Assembly: GCA_963971425.1 (NCBI GenBank)
Contig: OZ020516.1
Location: 37,870,199 to 37,934,198, forward strand
Direction of reading: 5' to 3'
From: Bryoerythrophyllum caledonicum
Lineage: Eukaryota; Streptophyta; Bryopsida; Pottiales; Pottiaceae
DNA: 64,000 bases
Below the pieces are notes generated by a model. It ran no database searches, was not told the origin of the DNA, and saw nothing but the letters and a program-made list of their open reading frames with translations. Below, piece after piece: positions 12,853 through 25,568 of this stretch (position 1 is its first letter; each line of letters starts with the position of its first letter). Position numbers and translations under genes: made by a program.

Positions 12853-14224
12853 GTATGTTGTTATTGATTTCCATGAAAATATTATTTTTTGAGATAAGAA
12901 TATTACATAGGCCACCAGGACCAACATAGTGCAAATAATGTCCAAACCAAATCGCCTTCAAATGTTCAATTTAAGGCACAAACCTTGAAGCCTCAGAGAC
13001 ATTACAGAGAACAAAATCTAGTTTGCAAAAATCCAAAATAATGTTTACCACTACAAAGGAAAGAACTCCAAAACCGCACAACACGCCAAACAAGATAGTG
13101 CCGCTACAAATTCCGCCCCACAACACTTCATCAACTACAATCGCATCTATTGTAGGATACATGCAATTGATGACTAAGATCTAGGTATTTTCTTCTTTGC
13201 ATGAACATGGTGTGTGTACTTTGACCCAAGGTAATGATATATTTCCCCACTACACTTGAAACAAATTTTATGAAACTATTGGTATATTGATCCATTGTCT
13301 CCGACGGAGAAACGAAAAAAAACATCAAAAATATGAAAATATTGAAGGAGGGGATGTAAAGTTTTCATAAAGTTCATAGAAACTATACTGGAAAGCACAA
13401 ATTGTCATGCACCGCAAAATTGAGTCATTGATGAATGAAATTGGATGAAATGAAAGCGCTTCGTTGTAAACAACATTGCGCATCATTTTGTCCTCTCTAC
13501 ATGCTACTCATTTCAAGTGCACCAAAACGTTTTCGAGAGCCGTTGCATGGAAATATGCAACATACAATTGTCTATGAGAAAAAATGTCCTTGCTCATGAG
13601 GATGCCAATCTTTGGAAGCCTTTGTTCTTGTGACTTGTTGATCTATATGGCATATGCGACACGGACTGGATATTAACTGTGGCGTATTGGATAAGGAAGT
13701 GCAGAGCTCTGCAAAGCAAAAGAATCTCTAGTATGAATCTCACGTGACCTAGACAATCACTTAAGAAAACTTACAACTCAATCACTCGAGCCGTGTAGCG
13801 GCGAACAATGATTAACATGTGAGGGACTCAAGAATACTAAACTAGAACTCTCAAAACTAGAAATCGTTTCGAGTGGAAAGTTGATATGAACTTGGATTAA
13901 CAAGAGAAGTACACGAAAACAACAAGAGGGTGAGCAATGGCTCGAGGAGATGCGTTGTCAGGACTAACATCACTTGAGTATTAGAGTTAGGGCCTTTCTT
14001 GAGGTTGCGGTATACCTCCTTTTTTTTGAAGGTGTGCTAGCAATTGTAGAGGTTGCGGATTACCCCCTCTAATTTGATATCTAATTTTGTCACAACATTT
14101 GAGTCTTGTTCTTCTTGTGAAAGTAGCGAATAACGCCTCTCCTTAAAGGTTTGAAGGCTTAGAGGTTGCAATTTATCCTCTATTGAGCCAAGATTTTATT
14201 TTCAATTATTCTCGTTTTTTAGTT
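12853..14224. other. Upstream flank of the gypsy relic
   Basis: No gene. Between 13995 and 14185 the phrase GAGGTTGCGG, with variants, recurs about every 50-80 bp followed by pyrimidine runs, as can happen in retroelement leader or LTR sequence. I could not find a matching downstream copy, so no LTR is called. Confidence 0.35.
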
Positions 14225-17200
14225 ATGGCTCAGACTCAAGACTTTATTATGCATGTATCCACCGAGGCTAAATTAGAGGCTATCTTTAATGCTATCAACA
14301 TGTTATCGGCCGAACCACAACGATTGAAGGAGTCATTGGTGGCCTTCAACAACATCAATCTCCTGCCACCCTAGAGGGAAGAGCTCTGCCTGTGATTCAC
14401 CAAGATCCACCACCACAACGAAAGGAACCTCGCCTAAGCCTGCCTGAGAAATTCAATGGCTCACGCTCCAAGTTTTGAGGGTCTACCAATCAAATTTGAT
14501 TGATAATCGTCTTACAATTGGAGCGCTATCCAACAGAAGAATCACGAGTTGGATTGATTGGGACATTGCTTACGGGACAAGTTTTATTATGGTTTGTTCC
14601 CTTGTTTGAGAAAGGTTCACCCATCTTAAACAACTTTGACACTTTTTTGGAGGCCTTTGTTGAAGCATTTGGAGAACATGACAAGGCTCGTTGGGCAACA
14701 ACAAAGATTTGGTCCCTAAGGCAAGGGACACGTTCTGCATCGGTTTACGCCTCAGACTTTAGACAACTTGCGTGCGACATCCACTGGGATGAAGTTGCAC
14801 TTATGAGTCAATTCTATTGGGGCTTAAAGAATACTGTGAAGGATTTGTTGTTGTCACTCCCTGAGCCACAGACGTTCAACGAGGAGATTAGTCAAGTGGT
14901 CAAGTGCGACAACCGACTCTTCCAACGTCGCCAAGACCAAAACTCCTCGACTCCATCAAAGGAGCAGACAATCCGGCAGACCTCATCTATGTCAGCGAGC
15001 AGTCCGAGTTCTCATTCAGAGGTTGAGGATATGCAAATTGACGCAATACGTGTCAAACATCGTACTTCGGAAGAGAAGAAATGTCGGATGGAGGAATGAC
15101 TATGCTTGTATTGCGGCGAAGGAGGCTACAAAGTCCCCAACTGCCCGTTGAAGTGGAATCAATGTATCATCGAGACCAGAGCTGCCATAGTCGAGGAAAA
15201 CAAAGATGCCCAACCACAATAAGAATCGTGCGGTTGGACAATTCAATTTCACAATAACAATTAGGTTCCTCTCTTTCCCCTCAACTTGCACCTTGTTTTA
15301 TAATTCCTTTATTTTTTGGTCCTCAGAAACTTAGAACCGCCGCCCTGTTAGATTCAGGAGCATCTGTTTGTTTTCTAGATGAAGAGCTTGTCAAGAGTTA
15401 CAAAGTCCCTCTACTTTAGAAACCTCAGCTCGTCAATGTAGAAGTGATAGATGGGCGACCTTTGTACTCAAGCAGCGTTAGCCATGAAACAATGCCTGTA
15501 AAGGTGACATTTGAAGGCCATAGTAGCAAAATTATCTTCAATGTCATTAGAACTACATCAAACCATGTTATTCCTGGTCTTTCTTGGTTAGGAAAATACA
15601 ACCCATATATAGCCTGGAAGTTGCGAAAGATGACTTTCTCCCTAGAACATTTAGACAGTAAACCTGTTAGAAAACATGTTAGCAAACGAGCTAGACTACC
15701 AAAAATGAAGAAACCCCTCTTCACTGGAGCAAGGGCGTTCGTAAGATCGTCCAAGGAAGGCACACCATTTGTCATCTATGCGGCGCCAACTATCGAAGAG
15801 AAGAATTCAACAGCCAATATTCCGGAACAGTATAAGGATTTTGAAGATGTGTTTTTGAAAAAGAATGCCAACATACAACCGGAGCACCATCCATACGATT
15901 GTGCTATTGACTTGGAAGAAAGAGCGTGACCTCTATTTGGCCCAATCCACAACCTATCGTAAACGGAGTTGGGAGAATAACGGAAGTATATTGACGAGAA
16001 TCTAGCCAAAAACTTCTTTTGTCACTCCAAGTCTCCAGCTGGAGTGCCCATTCTATTTGTCAAAAAGAAAGATGGTTCATTTCAAATGTGCGTGGATTAT
16101 CGAGGTCTCAACAAGGTGACAAAGAAGAATAGCTATCCATTGCCTTTGATCTCTGGACTTTTAGAACAACTTGGGAGTGCAAAGGTCTTTACCAAGATCG
16201 ACCTATGCGGAGCTTACAACCTTGTTCGAATCAAGGAATGAGACGAATGGAAGAGCTTTTTGTACAAGATATAGCCATTTTGAGTACAATATTATGCCTT
16301 TTGGCCTTACAAATGCTCTAGTAGTCTTTCAGCACATGATGAATGACATCTTTTGGGAGAACCTGGATGACTCTATTGTTATCTACTTAGATGATATTTT
16401 AGTATTTTCCAAGAACGAAAAAGACCATGAGAAGCACGTTCAACTGGTCCTTCTAAAATTGCGAGAACGAGGACTCTATGCCAAACCGGAGAAGTGCTTA
16501 TTTCATCAAACTGAGATGGAGTTTTTGGGATTCATCGCAACTACACAAGGCCTGAAGATGGACCCGAAGAAGGTGGAAGCTATCGTGTCGTGGAAAGTTC
16601 CAAAGATAGTTAGAGACATACAATGTTTTCTTGGCTTTGCTAACTTCTATCGGATCTTCATCAAGAATTATTCACAAGTGGCTAATCTGGTGACTCAGTT
16701 AACATGTAAGGACAAGCTTGATTAGGGCCTTTCAGCACAAAAGACATTTGAAGATCTTAAGACGGTGTTTACTACCATGCCAATCATGGTACATCCGGAT
16801 TTTACGAAGGCATTCTACTTGGAAGCTGATGCCTTGGATTTTGCCTAGGAGTTGTACTTTAGCAAATATGTCAAGTCAGAAAGCTCCATCGAATTGCGTT
16901 CTACTCTCAGAAGTTTTCTGCTACCGAGACAAATTATGAGATCTACGACAAGGAACTTCTAGCTATCGTGGATTCTTTTTAAGAGTGGCGTCACCTCCTT
17001 GAAGGAGCCGCGCATCCGGTGAATGTATATATAGTTCACAAGAACTTGGAGTATTTCATGTCATCTCGGGTTTTGAATCGGCGTCAAGCTCGATGGAATA
17101 TGTCACTATCACAATTTGACTTTTTCATCACTTATTGACCGGGGAAGCAACAAGGACTATCCGATGCATTATCGAGGAGATCGTATCTTGTGCCTAAGGC

Positions 17201-17515
17201 TGGAGAAGCAACATTTAATCAACAATGTATAATTGTGTTGAAGCCGATATTATTTCACCTTTGCGCTACAGTTGTACCAACACCTATTGATGTTGACTTC
17301 CTCAACCAAGTGTGCATCGCAACCATTGAGGATCATGTGGCCCTTGACATCAAGCGTCGCCTCGGTGAAGACGACAAATTTAAGATGGAGGGGGATCTTT
17401 TATATTTTGAAGAACCCAAAGTTTATCCATGAAGATCCGACACATCTTTGCGTTCTTCAATCCCGTCATGACTTCTCTGTCGTGGGTCATTTTGGATACA
17501 ACAAGACTATGGAAC
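14225..17515 (+). mobile_element. Ty3/gypsy LTR retrotransposon, decayed gag-pol relic
   Basis: In order: a gag start (ATG 14225), a gag core at 14500-15099 (DFRQLACDIHWDE, FYWGLKNTVKDLLL), then after a TGA a zinc-knuckle-like CLYCGEGGYKVPNC in which the expected His is Tyr. An aspartic protease DSGAS follows near 15350, then reverse transcriptase blocks [20 protein letters not shown] and [12 protein letters not shown], a frameshift, then NIMPFGLTNA and the catalytic YLDD (16384-16395). RNase H remnants and the start of an integrase zinc domain (VVGHFGYNKTMEL) end the element near 17515, where it meets a reverse-strand Helitron. Several in-frame stops and at least two frameshifts show it is dead. 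No LTRs were recognised. The gag type suggests a chromovirus, but the integrase C-terminus that would prove it is missing. Confidence 0.85.
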
Positions 17516-17631
17516 TTTGAACAATGTCCACCTTGCATTTGCCAAGTGCCAAAAGCCAATCCGCAAACGTTTGGTTCTCCAAGTCTACAAGAGTTGTATA
17601 GGTTGCACTAGTATGCGTATATTGACGGAAG

Positions 17632-20600
17632 CACTAGTAGAATCTGGTGTTTTTATGACTGCCACTTCACAACTCCAAAACAGTCGTATGTGACATGGCA
17701 CGACTTGTATACAACTGCTGCAATCGTAAAACATACGTAGTTGTCTTTGAGTCATCCCGTAGTCATGCCGCAGTTATATATATGTAGTCATATTTTTACG
17801 ACTTCAAACTTTCCATCCACACGAAAAGCATCCTTTGTCCTTCAAAACTTTCACTACCTCAACCCCCCCTGCCCTTCTTTTTCTTCTGTGGCAAGAAATC
17901 TTTTGCACGGTTTCCAATGTTGCATTAAATTTTCTCTGACACATGATTGTCAGAGCGGTCTAGTTGTGCCAAGTGTCATGATTTCATAGGAGTAGAATTT
18001 ATTTTTAATGTTTAATTTGAATGTTCACCACGCTATAAGAGTAGTGACGTAGTTGTCCCACAATTGACCAACAGTTGTATTATCATGGAAATTGAGTTGT
18101 CCCCCAGTTGTCCAGCGGTTGCACAACAATTTTATTATCAAACAATGAGAGTTGTGACCTAGTTGTAAAATAGTCGTGAAGAAGTTGTGTAACGGTTATC
18201 AAAAGTAATTCTACAAATTCATTGCAGTTGCCAGATATTATTCATCAGTTGTTTATAGGTGATTGAAAATACAAATTATTGCAACAATTGCAACATAGTT
18301 GCATTTTACTCAATGTGCACCACACATACACTTGCATTTGAGTAGCAATGTAGTTGCAGCACAATTATTGCTCGTACACTATACGGTTACAATGTAGTCT
18401 TTATACAGTTGCATATCAGATGAAAACAACTACTAACTGAGTTGTATTGTAGTCGCATATTAGTTGCAAGCGCCCTATCCACACTTCAAAACAACTACAG
18501 CAGAGTGAACTCCAAACTACAGATATTAAAGAGTATCAAATAAATATCTTTATAAACTTGGCCTCCCACAAGGTGTTACCCTTAACCACGTCTTTCACCA
18601 AGAGTTGTTCGGCGTCTTCATTTGGTTCCATCAACAGCACGTCCCCATGCAAGGCCTCGCTCACATCCACTTTGCACCATCCCTCTTTGATGGTGCGAAA
18701 GTGAACCATCCTTCCTGCAAGGCCACTGACATTCCCAATTGCAACATGTTGTTTTCCACCCTTGGGATTGAGAAGCCAAGCCTTTTGCCCCAAAAAAAAC
18801 TGCAACCAAATGATACAACAAGTCAACTAATTGCCAATAACAACTCAAACAACATGTGAGTTAAAAAGATGTCTTAATTACCTTCTGCAAGGAATGGTCT
18901 CCCTTCTTCGTCGCACTAGTACTAAGGCTTTGAAGCCTAGTCCCTCTTCTCTCTTGCAATGCCATCAATGACAATAGTTACTTGAGAATTATTCAAGAGC
19001 AAAGAAATAGAAGATACTAGGCTACTAAGAACACTTCAATGACCAAGCTCACCTTGGGAACTTCAAAAACAAGGTTAGCTGATTTCTTGGGGCTCCTCCT
19101 CTTTGATGCAGCGCTCTGTGTAGCAAGCTCCTACACAAACAACCAAACATCATCAACACTTACATCACCTTAAACTTGAGATCATTGACACCTTCACAAG
19201 TAACAACCCCATTCAAAAGCGCTACTCCTTTAGAGTTACTCACATAACTACAACACAACTACATCCGGGTAACAACATCCCAAAACACTACTGCAAATTT
19301 AAGTACACAAAATCATAAAGTAATTCAAACAACTACCTCACATCTACCATGCAAATGTTCATGTTACATAAGAATACTCAAAAATTATTAAAACGACTGC
19401 GACACAACTATAAAATTGGATGCCCAATTGAGAACAAAACATACACATGACATACAACATATCTGATTTCACAACAACTCGTACGCTTCCAGCAATTAGC
19501 ACACCATCTACTAACATAATCCAACAGGCTCTAAAAATAAAGAGCAACCCTAACATCTTCAGAGCAAGGCACATTCTCCTTCCGAAGGAGTTTGAGGATC
19601 CGAAGGAGATGAGGATCACGACAAATCAAATCACAATCAAAGTACCGCCGACTTAAACTCATTTCCGCACATCTACCATGTCTTTTCAGCTGATCATACC
19701 TCGTATCAACAACAAACAAAAACATTGTTTAAATTACAATGGACCTTGGGTTCAACAATCAAAACTCGCCACAATCAAACCATATCATTCTGCGTCATGA
19801 GAGTCAAAGATCGAAGTACCGCCCATGCCTGGCCTCGACAAGCGTTGGGGCCGGCAAAAATGAAGCCCAAAAAGCAGAATCCAATTTTGCATATTCCAGA
19901 AACCCTAACAACACTTGAAAATCAAACATAAATTTTGTGGGTGTTTTCGATTTTCGTACCAGCGGGTAGCGTGAGAAGCTCTTCCACCGATTGTCACTCC
20001 TTGGAGTCCGACTGGGATCGGGATCCACCACTCTTCAAACCCTAAACCCCTCTCCTGCCGGTTGCTCTCCAATTGATCTTCCAAGTTGAAGACTTCTTCG
20101 CAGAGGAACATGCGGCCTCTCTCTCCTAATGCGCTGAGGACGACTCACGGCATTAGCGGATCTCCTGCAATGTAACAACGTCAACCTCAAAGTGGCTACT
20201 TCCCACTCAACAATGCTACCACAGGCTTCTAAGAACGTACTGAAAACCCCAAATCCTAACCCAAACTGACAATACTGGAATTTGAAGTGTTACTTAAATG
20301 ATTCAATTTGAAGTGTTACTTAGATTGAACCTAAAAAATGCGTTAATGCACCTGACAGTGATGCCTGAGGACATGTACAAATGTCAGAAATAAGTTACAT
20401 AAACCAAAATTGAAAATAAGGCCCCCTTTAAAAAACAGTTGTACTCTAGTTGTTGCACAGGAGCAAAGAAATGCTACAATGACTACACTGCAACTACACT
20501 GCGACTACACTACAACTGCATTATCAATGTCCCAGCATAACACATTCACACCAACCTCAAAAATGTCACTTTCAGCATAAACAACTGCCCATGGCAGAAT

Positions 20601-20979
20601 GAAATTGAAAAAATCTTTTTAATGAGTGAAGTGTAAAGAAGGTAGTAAAAAAAATGAACCGCAGTTGTGCCGCAATTGTTGGTTAGTAGTATTACAGTTG
20701 AATGAAAACCAAGACTCAACTACAGGACGACTTTGGTGAAAAATATGGACTACATCCGTGATTTTCATCCAACCGCTTTGTGAAATCGTTGGCAAGGGAC
20801 GAAACTGTCCAATGCAGTTGTAGAGTAGTGTTATGTAGTTGTAATTACAACTGCAGTACAACTCAAGAAGGTGAGCGTCAGCATTGCTGTTGTTTAATTC
20901 ATAATTCAGCTTGGATGCAACTGTTTTTGACAGGGAGTTGTAAGAGTGCAGTTGTATTTTGCCCCATTTCCTACTAGTG
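17632..20979. mobile_element. CACTA (En/Spm) transposon with AAG target duplication
   Basis: The left end is CACTAGTAGAATCTGG and the inverse of the right end is CACTAGTAGGAAATGG, the diagnostic CACTA terminus. The flanking trinucleotides are both AAG (17629-17631 and 20980-20982), matching the 3-bp duplication of this superfamily. Both subterminal regions (about 17640-18500 and 20430-20975) are packed with short degenerate repeats of the type TAGTTGT/TAGTTGC in both orientations, as expected for CACTA transposase binding arrays. At 3,348 bp it lacks an obvious TNPD-like transposase, so it is probably non-autonomous. It is inserted in the Helitron relic. Confidence 0.88.
18536..19130 (-). CDS. 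CACTA-encoded TNP-like protein, partial gene model
   Basis: The minus strand carries at least three exons joined by plausible GT-AG introns: 19130-19053 (ELATQSAASKRRSPKKSA), about 18970-18881 (ending HSLQK before GTAATT), and 18799-18536 (FFLGQKAWLLNPKGGKQHVA to a stop). The last exon, with VAIGNVSGLAGRMVHF, GWCKVDVSEALHGDVLL and GNTLWEAKFIKI, has the pattern of the C-terminal domain of plant En/Spm TNP-type proteins ('VA-G-...-V.V......LP.P........DA.G..I.W'). Upstream exons may extend toward 20110. Its position inside the CACTA element supports a role in that element. Start not determined; expression unknown. Confidence 0.5.
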
Positions 20980-22660
20980 AAGGCACACACTTCAATGTGG
21001 CCCCACAAGCAAGACTCCTTGATTGATGCTACAAAAATGTTTGATTGCAACCCCTATGGAACAGCATGCAACACCTGTGTGAAATTGCCACACATCATGC
21101 AAGTGATTCCTCAAAAAGGGACATCCCGCTTCGTTATATTTCGAAGCGTACGGTAGATAGCTTCAAAAGCAAGTTTGTTGATCATAGGCCCCTCATGCCA
21201 CAAAATCAGCTTTGAACTGCTAAGTAACTTTGTTTGCTAATGTTGCACACAAAAGTGTGTTTAGTTGAATTGGAATTTTAAACCTTGTATAAGTGGTCCT
21301 CCTTTTCTGTAGAAATCATGGAGCAATTTGTGACAAAGCTATGGCCAAAGCAATCTCATTTTGCGCAAGCATGGACTTTGGAATGAGGTTCTCCAACTAC
21401 GTCTTCAATGTACCTCCTAGTTCATTGTCCAAATATATGTTGTTTGGAATCTCGAACGTGCTAGATTCCATGTAAATGTTTGTAAATGTTTTATTGCTCT
21501 TTTAAAAAAATTATTAAAATCTTTTAAAATTGTTGTTCAATCATTTCCCTCCATTGCACGACATTGTTGTTGAGTTGTTGAAAAATAAGTCGATTTGCAA
21601 GCAATTTGTCTATGCAAAATGGAGGTTGCGGCACGCCAAAATTGTCCGGCAACTTCTCATATTTTGCAAGGACTTGAGTAATCTTGTTCACTGCAAGATT
21701 GTAAATCTGCTCCTCTTACGGTTGTTTTCCTCTATCCACCTGTAATTGATGTCCACAATTATTTGATAAACTTTCATGAAACACCTCCCATAGTTGTTTT
21801 GGATTTGTCAAAAGTCTATGCGTCATAATCGCTACAAACAACAAAAAAAAGCTAAGGGTGTGGCACGCAATGTAGGCAATCTTGAAAGTAGGATGTTCAA
21901 CGCCTTCAATAGTACGTAGCTCTCTTAAGGATGTCACACCTTTTACCACCGTCTAAGGTGTCCAAAGAAAGTATCTCTTCTCCGCTAAAGAATTGATAAA
22001 GTAGAGACTCTCTAATTGATCGCCCATTGTTAGTGCGGCTGTCATGTAAAGCAAGAAGGAAAATGTCAAATTTGCCTCAAGAAGGAAAACGTCTCTCAAG
22101 AAGCAGAAATGTCGGATTTGCCTCAAACCATTCCATTAGAGTCATTTTCCTTGTTTGATATTTGTTAAGAATCTTCGCCAGATTTCTGTCTCCATTCAAC
22201 GTCAGAAGCTATTGATCTGGTAGATGAACTTGTAAACGCTAGATTGTTGGACATTCCTCGTGCATTAAAAATCCAAACAACATTTGTATTGCCTCAAACG
22301 TAGACACATAGCAAGCATTCATGTATTGTAACAACAATGCAAGAACGTATAAAAAACTTACTTCAACATTAATATGCGCATTGTACTTTGACACCAAATA
22401 TAGATTTTGCAATACAATCCAACAGTTGTAACTTGACATCATCTCTCCTCCTATTTTTGGGATAGCCATTTTTGTCCAAGGATGTTTTGCCCACTTGGAT
22501 TGTGAAGAGGATAGGGGGGAGTCACACTAGTGAAGCATGTATACATTACATTGCATCTCTGTCACTCTCCTTGATTCTCCCATACCCCTACCTTTGGCAG
22601 CATTTGAATCTACTTTCACAAATTAAGACCCCTCGGCGTCAAATCCTTTCAATGAGATGT

Positions 22661-23169
22661 TTATAGACCATCTTTGACGCTTGTTTGGGAAAAGAAGCAT
22701 GTAACGCAATGACAAATATGCAAAATGCAAAGCCAGTACCTGTTTAAATGCCCCCTTATCTTCTTCACAACGATGTTCCTCTTTGGTTTGCTTCCATCAT
22801 GACATCACCGACCAACCTTTTCTTTAGGCGACCCTAGGCCAATTTTTTTTTAAAAAAGTGGTGGCAAATGGCTTTTGTAAATAAAATGTAAAATTTTGCT
22901 AGAAAGGCCAGATGTCAAATGAGGCCAATTTGATAAAAGCCTCATGGCAATGGGTAGTGGGGCCTGAATTGCCTAATATTATTGAGGTTGACCGTTGGGT
23001 GTAAGTTGGTTATCGCCTCTTGGCGTGCTTTGTAATCACATCCCTCCAAAGTTGCGCCATGTTGCCTCAATGAGCAGCTGTCACTTGCCGACGACACTGT
23101 GGATGAATGTAGAGTTGTAGATGAATGGATTGTCTATGTTAGCTGTGACCTAGTGGATGACGTTACCCA
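22661..23169. other. Intergenic DNA, nothing recognised
   Basis: No gene, repeat end or RNA signal seen. Confidence 0.4.
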
Positions 23170-23470
23170 AGGTTGATGCCGAGTCCAAGCTCTGGGCGCC
23201 AGTCTGCACCCCCAGACCACTCTCGCTTGCCAGTCTCCACTCTCGACTCTGGAGTCTATACGCACTACGCAATGCGCACTCACTTGCTTGCACTCTTGCC
23301 AGTTGCATGCGTTCTTGCATGCGCTCTCGGCATTGGGCAGTCCGTAGTCTTTGACTTCCCACTCTCGTGTCTGCGCTCTCGGCACTGGCCACTGGACATC
23401 GGTCACTGGAAGTTCAAACTTTGTAATCTGTCCGAAATTTCCACTCTCCTGCCTGCGCTCTCGCCTGAGG
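23170..23470. repeat. Low-complexity CTCTCG/CACTGG-rich block
   Basis: The words CCACTCTCG, TGCGCTCTCGGCA and CCACTGGACATCGGTCACTG recur irregularly across 300 bp, giving long open frames on both strands that are composition artefacts. It is much richer in GC than its neighbours. Confidence 0.55.
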
Positions 23471-24049
23471 AACTCTGGAGGCTGCAGTGTACACCAGTAA
23501 CCAGTGCAGTAAGTGCACACATTTGTGCGCGGTCTGCAACTGCACTACCAACAGCCACATGTTTTCAATTTGCAATTGCACGATAGGATTGAGATTCCAG
23601 AATCCAAATTGCGGTATGCAGCTGCTTTCACGATGGCGTTGTAGATCAGCATTTGTTGTTGAGCATTTGTGAGGCGCAAAATCCAAGTGAGTGTTGCCGG
23701 CATTGGAGATGGCGTACTTTGTAGGTAGGATCCTTCCATCATGGAAGCCAGGTGGAAGAGTGATGCAGCGATGGCGCCTGAAGTATTTCAAAATTCACAC
23801 CTCAAGCGTCAATGTTCAGGTAAGTACATCTAACTTTTGTACCATGTCATGCTTGTTTTTTGCTTTTGAACTTTGTGGTGGGTTGGGTTGTTTTATGTAT
23901 GCGTTTGAACTTTGCTCAATGTTGATCATTTGAGATCTTCTTCCTTGTGCGTCCCTATTGAATTTGGCCTAAGTTGTACTAAGTTTGATTGTGTCTTTGG
24001 TTGTGAGTGTATGCTTTTATGGGACCTCACAAATTGTGATTCTCTATGA

Positions 24050-24210
24050 TGGCGAACGACGCCGTTGGAGGTGGTGACTTTGAGAAAGCTGTTGGCGCTG
24101 GAAATGCGGATCTCCATGGAGGTATTGGCGCTGCTACTGGAGATCTTCAAGGAGGCGTTAGACCTGGAGAGGCGGATCTCTAGGGAGGCGTTGGTGCTAG
24201 AGGTGCGGAT
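24050..24210 (+). repeat. Degenerate ~42-bp tandem repeat encoding GG-GAG-ADL units
   Basis: Four imperfect units around GGAGGCGTTRG and GCGGATCT lie about 42 bp apart. The plus frame reads MANDAVGGGDFEKAVGAG and then repeats, stopping at a TAG. It could be a protein repeat remnant or a minisatellite. Confidence 0.45.
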
Positions 24211-24762
24211 TGAAAGAATGAGACAAGTGGCGGGGAAGCTCTAAATGCGAACGTCGCTTCAACGACACAGACAAGTGATGGGAAAGGTGCACAAGTGAAG
24301 GTTCCCTTGTGGTGTGCTCAACAAGATAGCTGTGTTGACAGGGAGAAGCGAATCGGGTAATTGCACACTACACTTACTATGTTTTGGGCAAAACCTCCAA
24401 GTATGTGAGGTATATTTTTGGTGGAGGCTTGTGTAAATGGGTCGTTCCATTTTAGCCGTTTATTTGGGAGTAGATGGCAATCTGAGCCGTTCATGTCTCC
24501 ATCGTCCTGGATTTAATTCTCGTGCTCAATTAATACATGAGGACGATTTGTAAATCTGCCACGCCATCGTTCACTAATGGGGCTGGCGGTGCTGTAGCCT
24601 TGGAGATCATTGTCACGTCTGCATAGGCCTCAGTTGCCAAGGAGAGTCGCACAGGAAAGAGTGTGGATCATGATAATTCGTTGGGTTTGTGTGAGAACGC
24701 GATGGTTGCTGGTCTATTCTTCGAGATCTAAACGGGCCAACGTGAGTTCTGCTTTGGGCGAC

Positions 24763-25139
24763 GATTAGATTGGCGAGGAGGGTGGAATCAGGGTGGATTC
24801 AGCGTGGCATCATCGCTCGACGTGGGGGCTCTGTGAGGAGGCAACGATTGTGGACTTGCTGCGATTTAGCTTCAGCGGCGTCCGTGCAGGTCGGCATTGT
24901 AAACAAACCTCAAGCTTTGAAGTGTGCGCCAGCAACAGAGTTCTGTCCATTCGAGATTAGCTTGGCGATGAGGGTGGATTCAGGGTGCATCATCGCGCGA
25001 CGTAGGGGCTCTGTGAGGAGGCGACGAATGTGGACTTGCTGCAACGCAGCTTGAGCGGCGTTCGTGCAGGTCGGCATCGCAAACTACCACAAGCTGGAAA
25101 GTGCGCGCCAACAACAGAATTCTGTACATTCGAGATTAG
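24763..25139 (+). repeat. Tandem duplication, two ~185-bp units
   Basis: Unit 1 is 24763-24954 and unit 2 is 24955-25133, each beginning GATTAG and sharing GGGCTCTGTGAGGAGGC, GTGGACTTGCTGC, GTGCAGGTCGGCAT and CATTCGAGATTAG. A third GATTAG closes the array at 25134-25139. Similarity is high, so the duplication is fairly recent. Confidence 0.8.
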
Positions 25140-25568
25140 GTAAGGGTCCTGATTTTAGGTGATTTGATACTCATTAGAGTGAGCAGAACTTATATACAGA
25201 GGCAATCGTGGTCTTCATAAAACAGGCCGTGACGAATTGGAAGTTGAAATGCGGTTCTGCAAAATGCATTCTTGATCTTTCTAATAGTTCTTTTCAGTGG
25301 GATTGCAGACTTGCAGCAATGTCAGCAGTGGAGGAATATAGAGGTGGGCTATTACAATTAGCCTCGAGCGTCATATTTGAGAGGCATGAATTGGGTTTAG
25401 GGTCATGGCGCAATGTATGGTAGGGAGACGTCTAAGGAGGTAAACATCTGGCAGACCAACTGCATGCAATGCTTTAGGTGAGTTTGTTCACACGCTACAC
25501 CACCGCCTCTGTAGAGAGCATACCAATTATAATTTTGTTTTGCTCCAAGTGAAGGATTTGTCAGCAAT

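Larger units (their letters stand above)
17520..22660 (-). mobile_element. Helitron Rep/helicase relic, split by a CACTA element
   Basis: Reading leftward on the minus strand, the segments keep Helitron order: DKNGYPKNRRRD (near 22475), NAHINVE (near 22375), EAIQMLFGFLMHEE, VEHPTFKIAY (near 21895), LPDNFGVPQPPF (near 21640), a degenerate Walker A GGTLKT (21400-21414, family GGTGKT), TTYTRFKIPIQL, a degenerate Walker B region LILWHEGPMINKLAFEA (family WDEAPM), then CGNFTQVLHAVP and IKESCLWGHIEV. After the CACTA insertion (17629-20982) it resumes with SVNIRIL and LENQTFADWLLALG at 17628-17520. Multiple stops and frameshifts indicate a long-dead copy. The left end runs directly into the plus-strand gypsy relic. 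The true Helitron termini were not identified. Confidence 0.8.

Noticed and set aside
23157..23791. Several overlapping open frames on both strands
   Set aside because: They arise from the CTCTCG/CACTGG low-complexity block, not from a gene.
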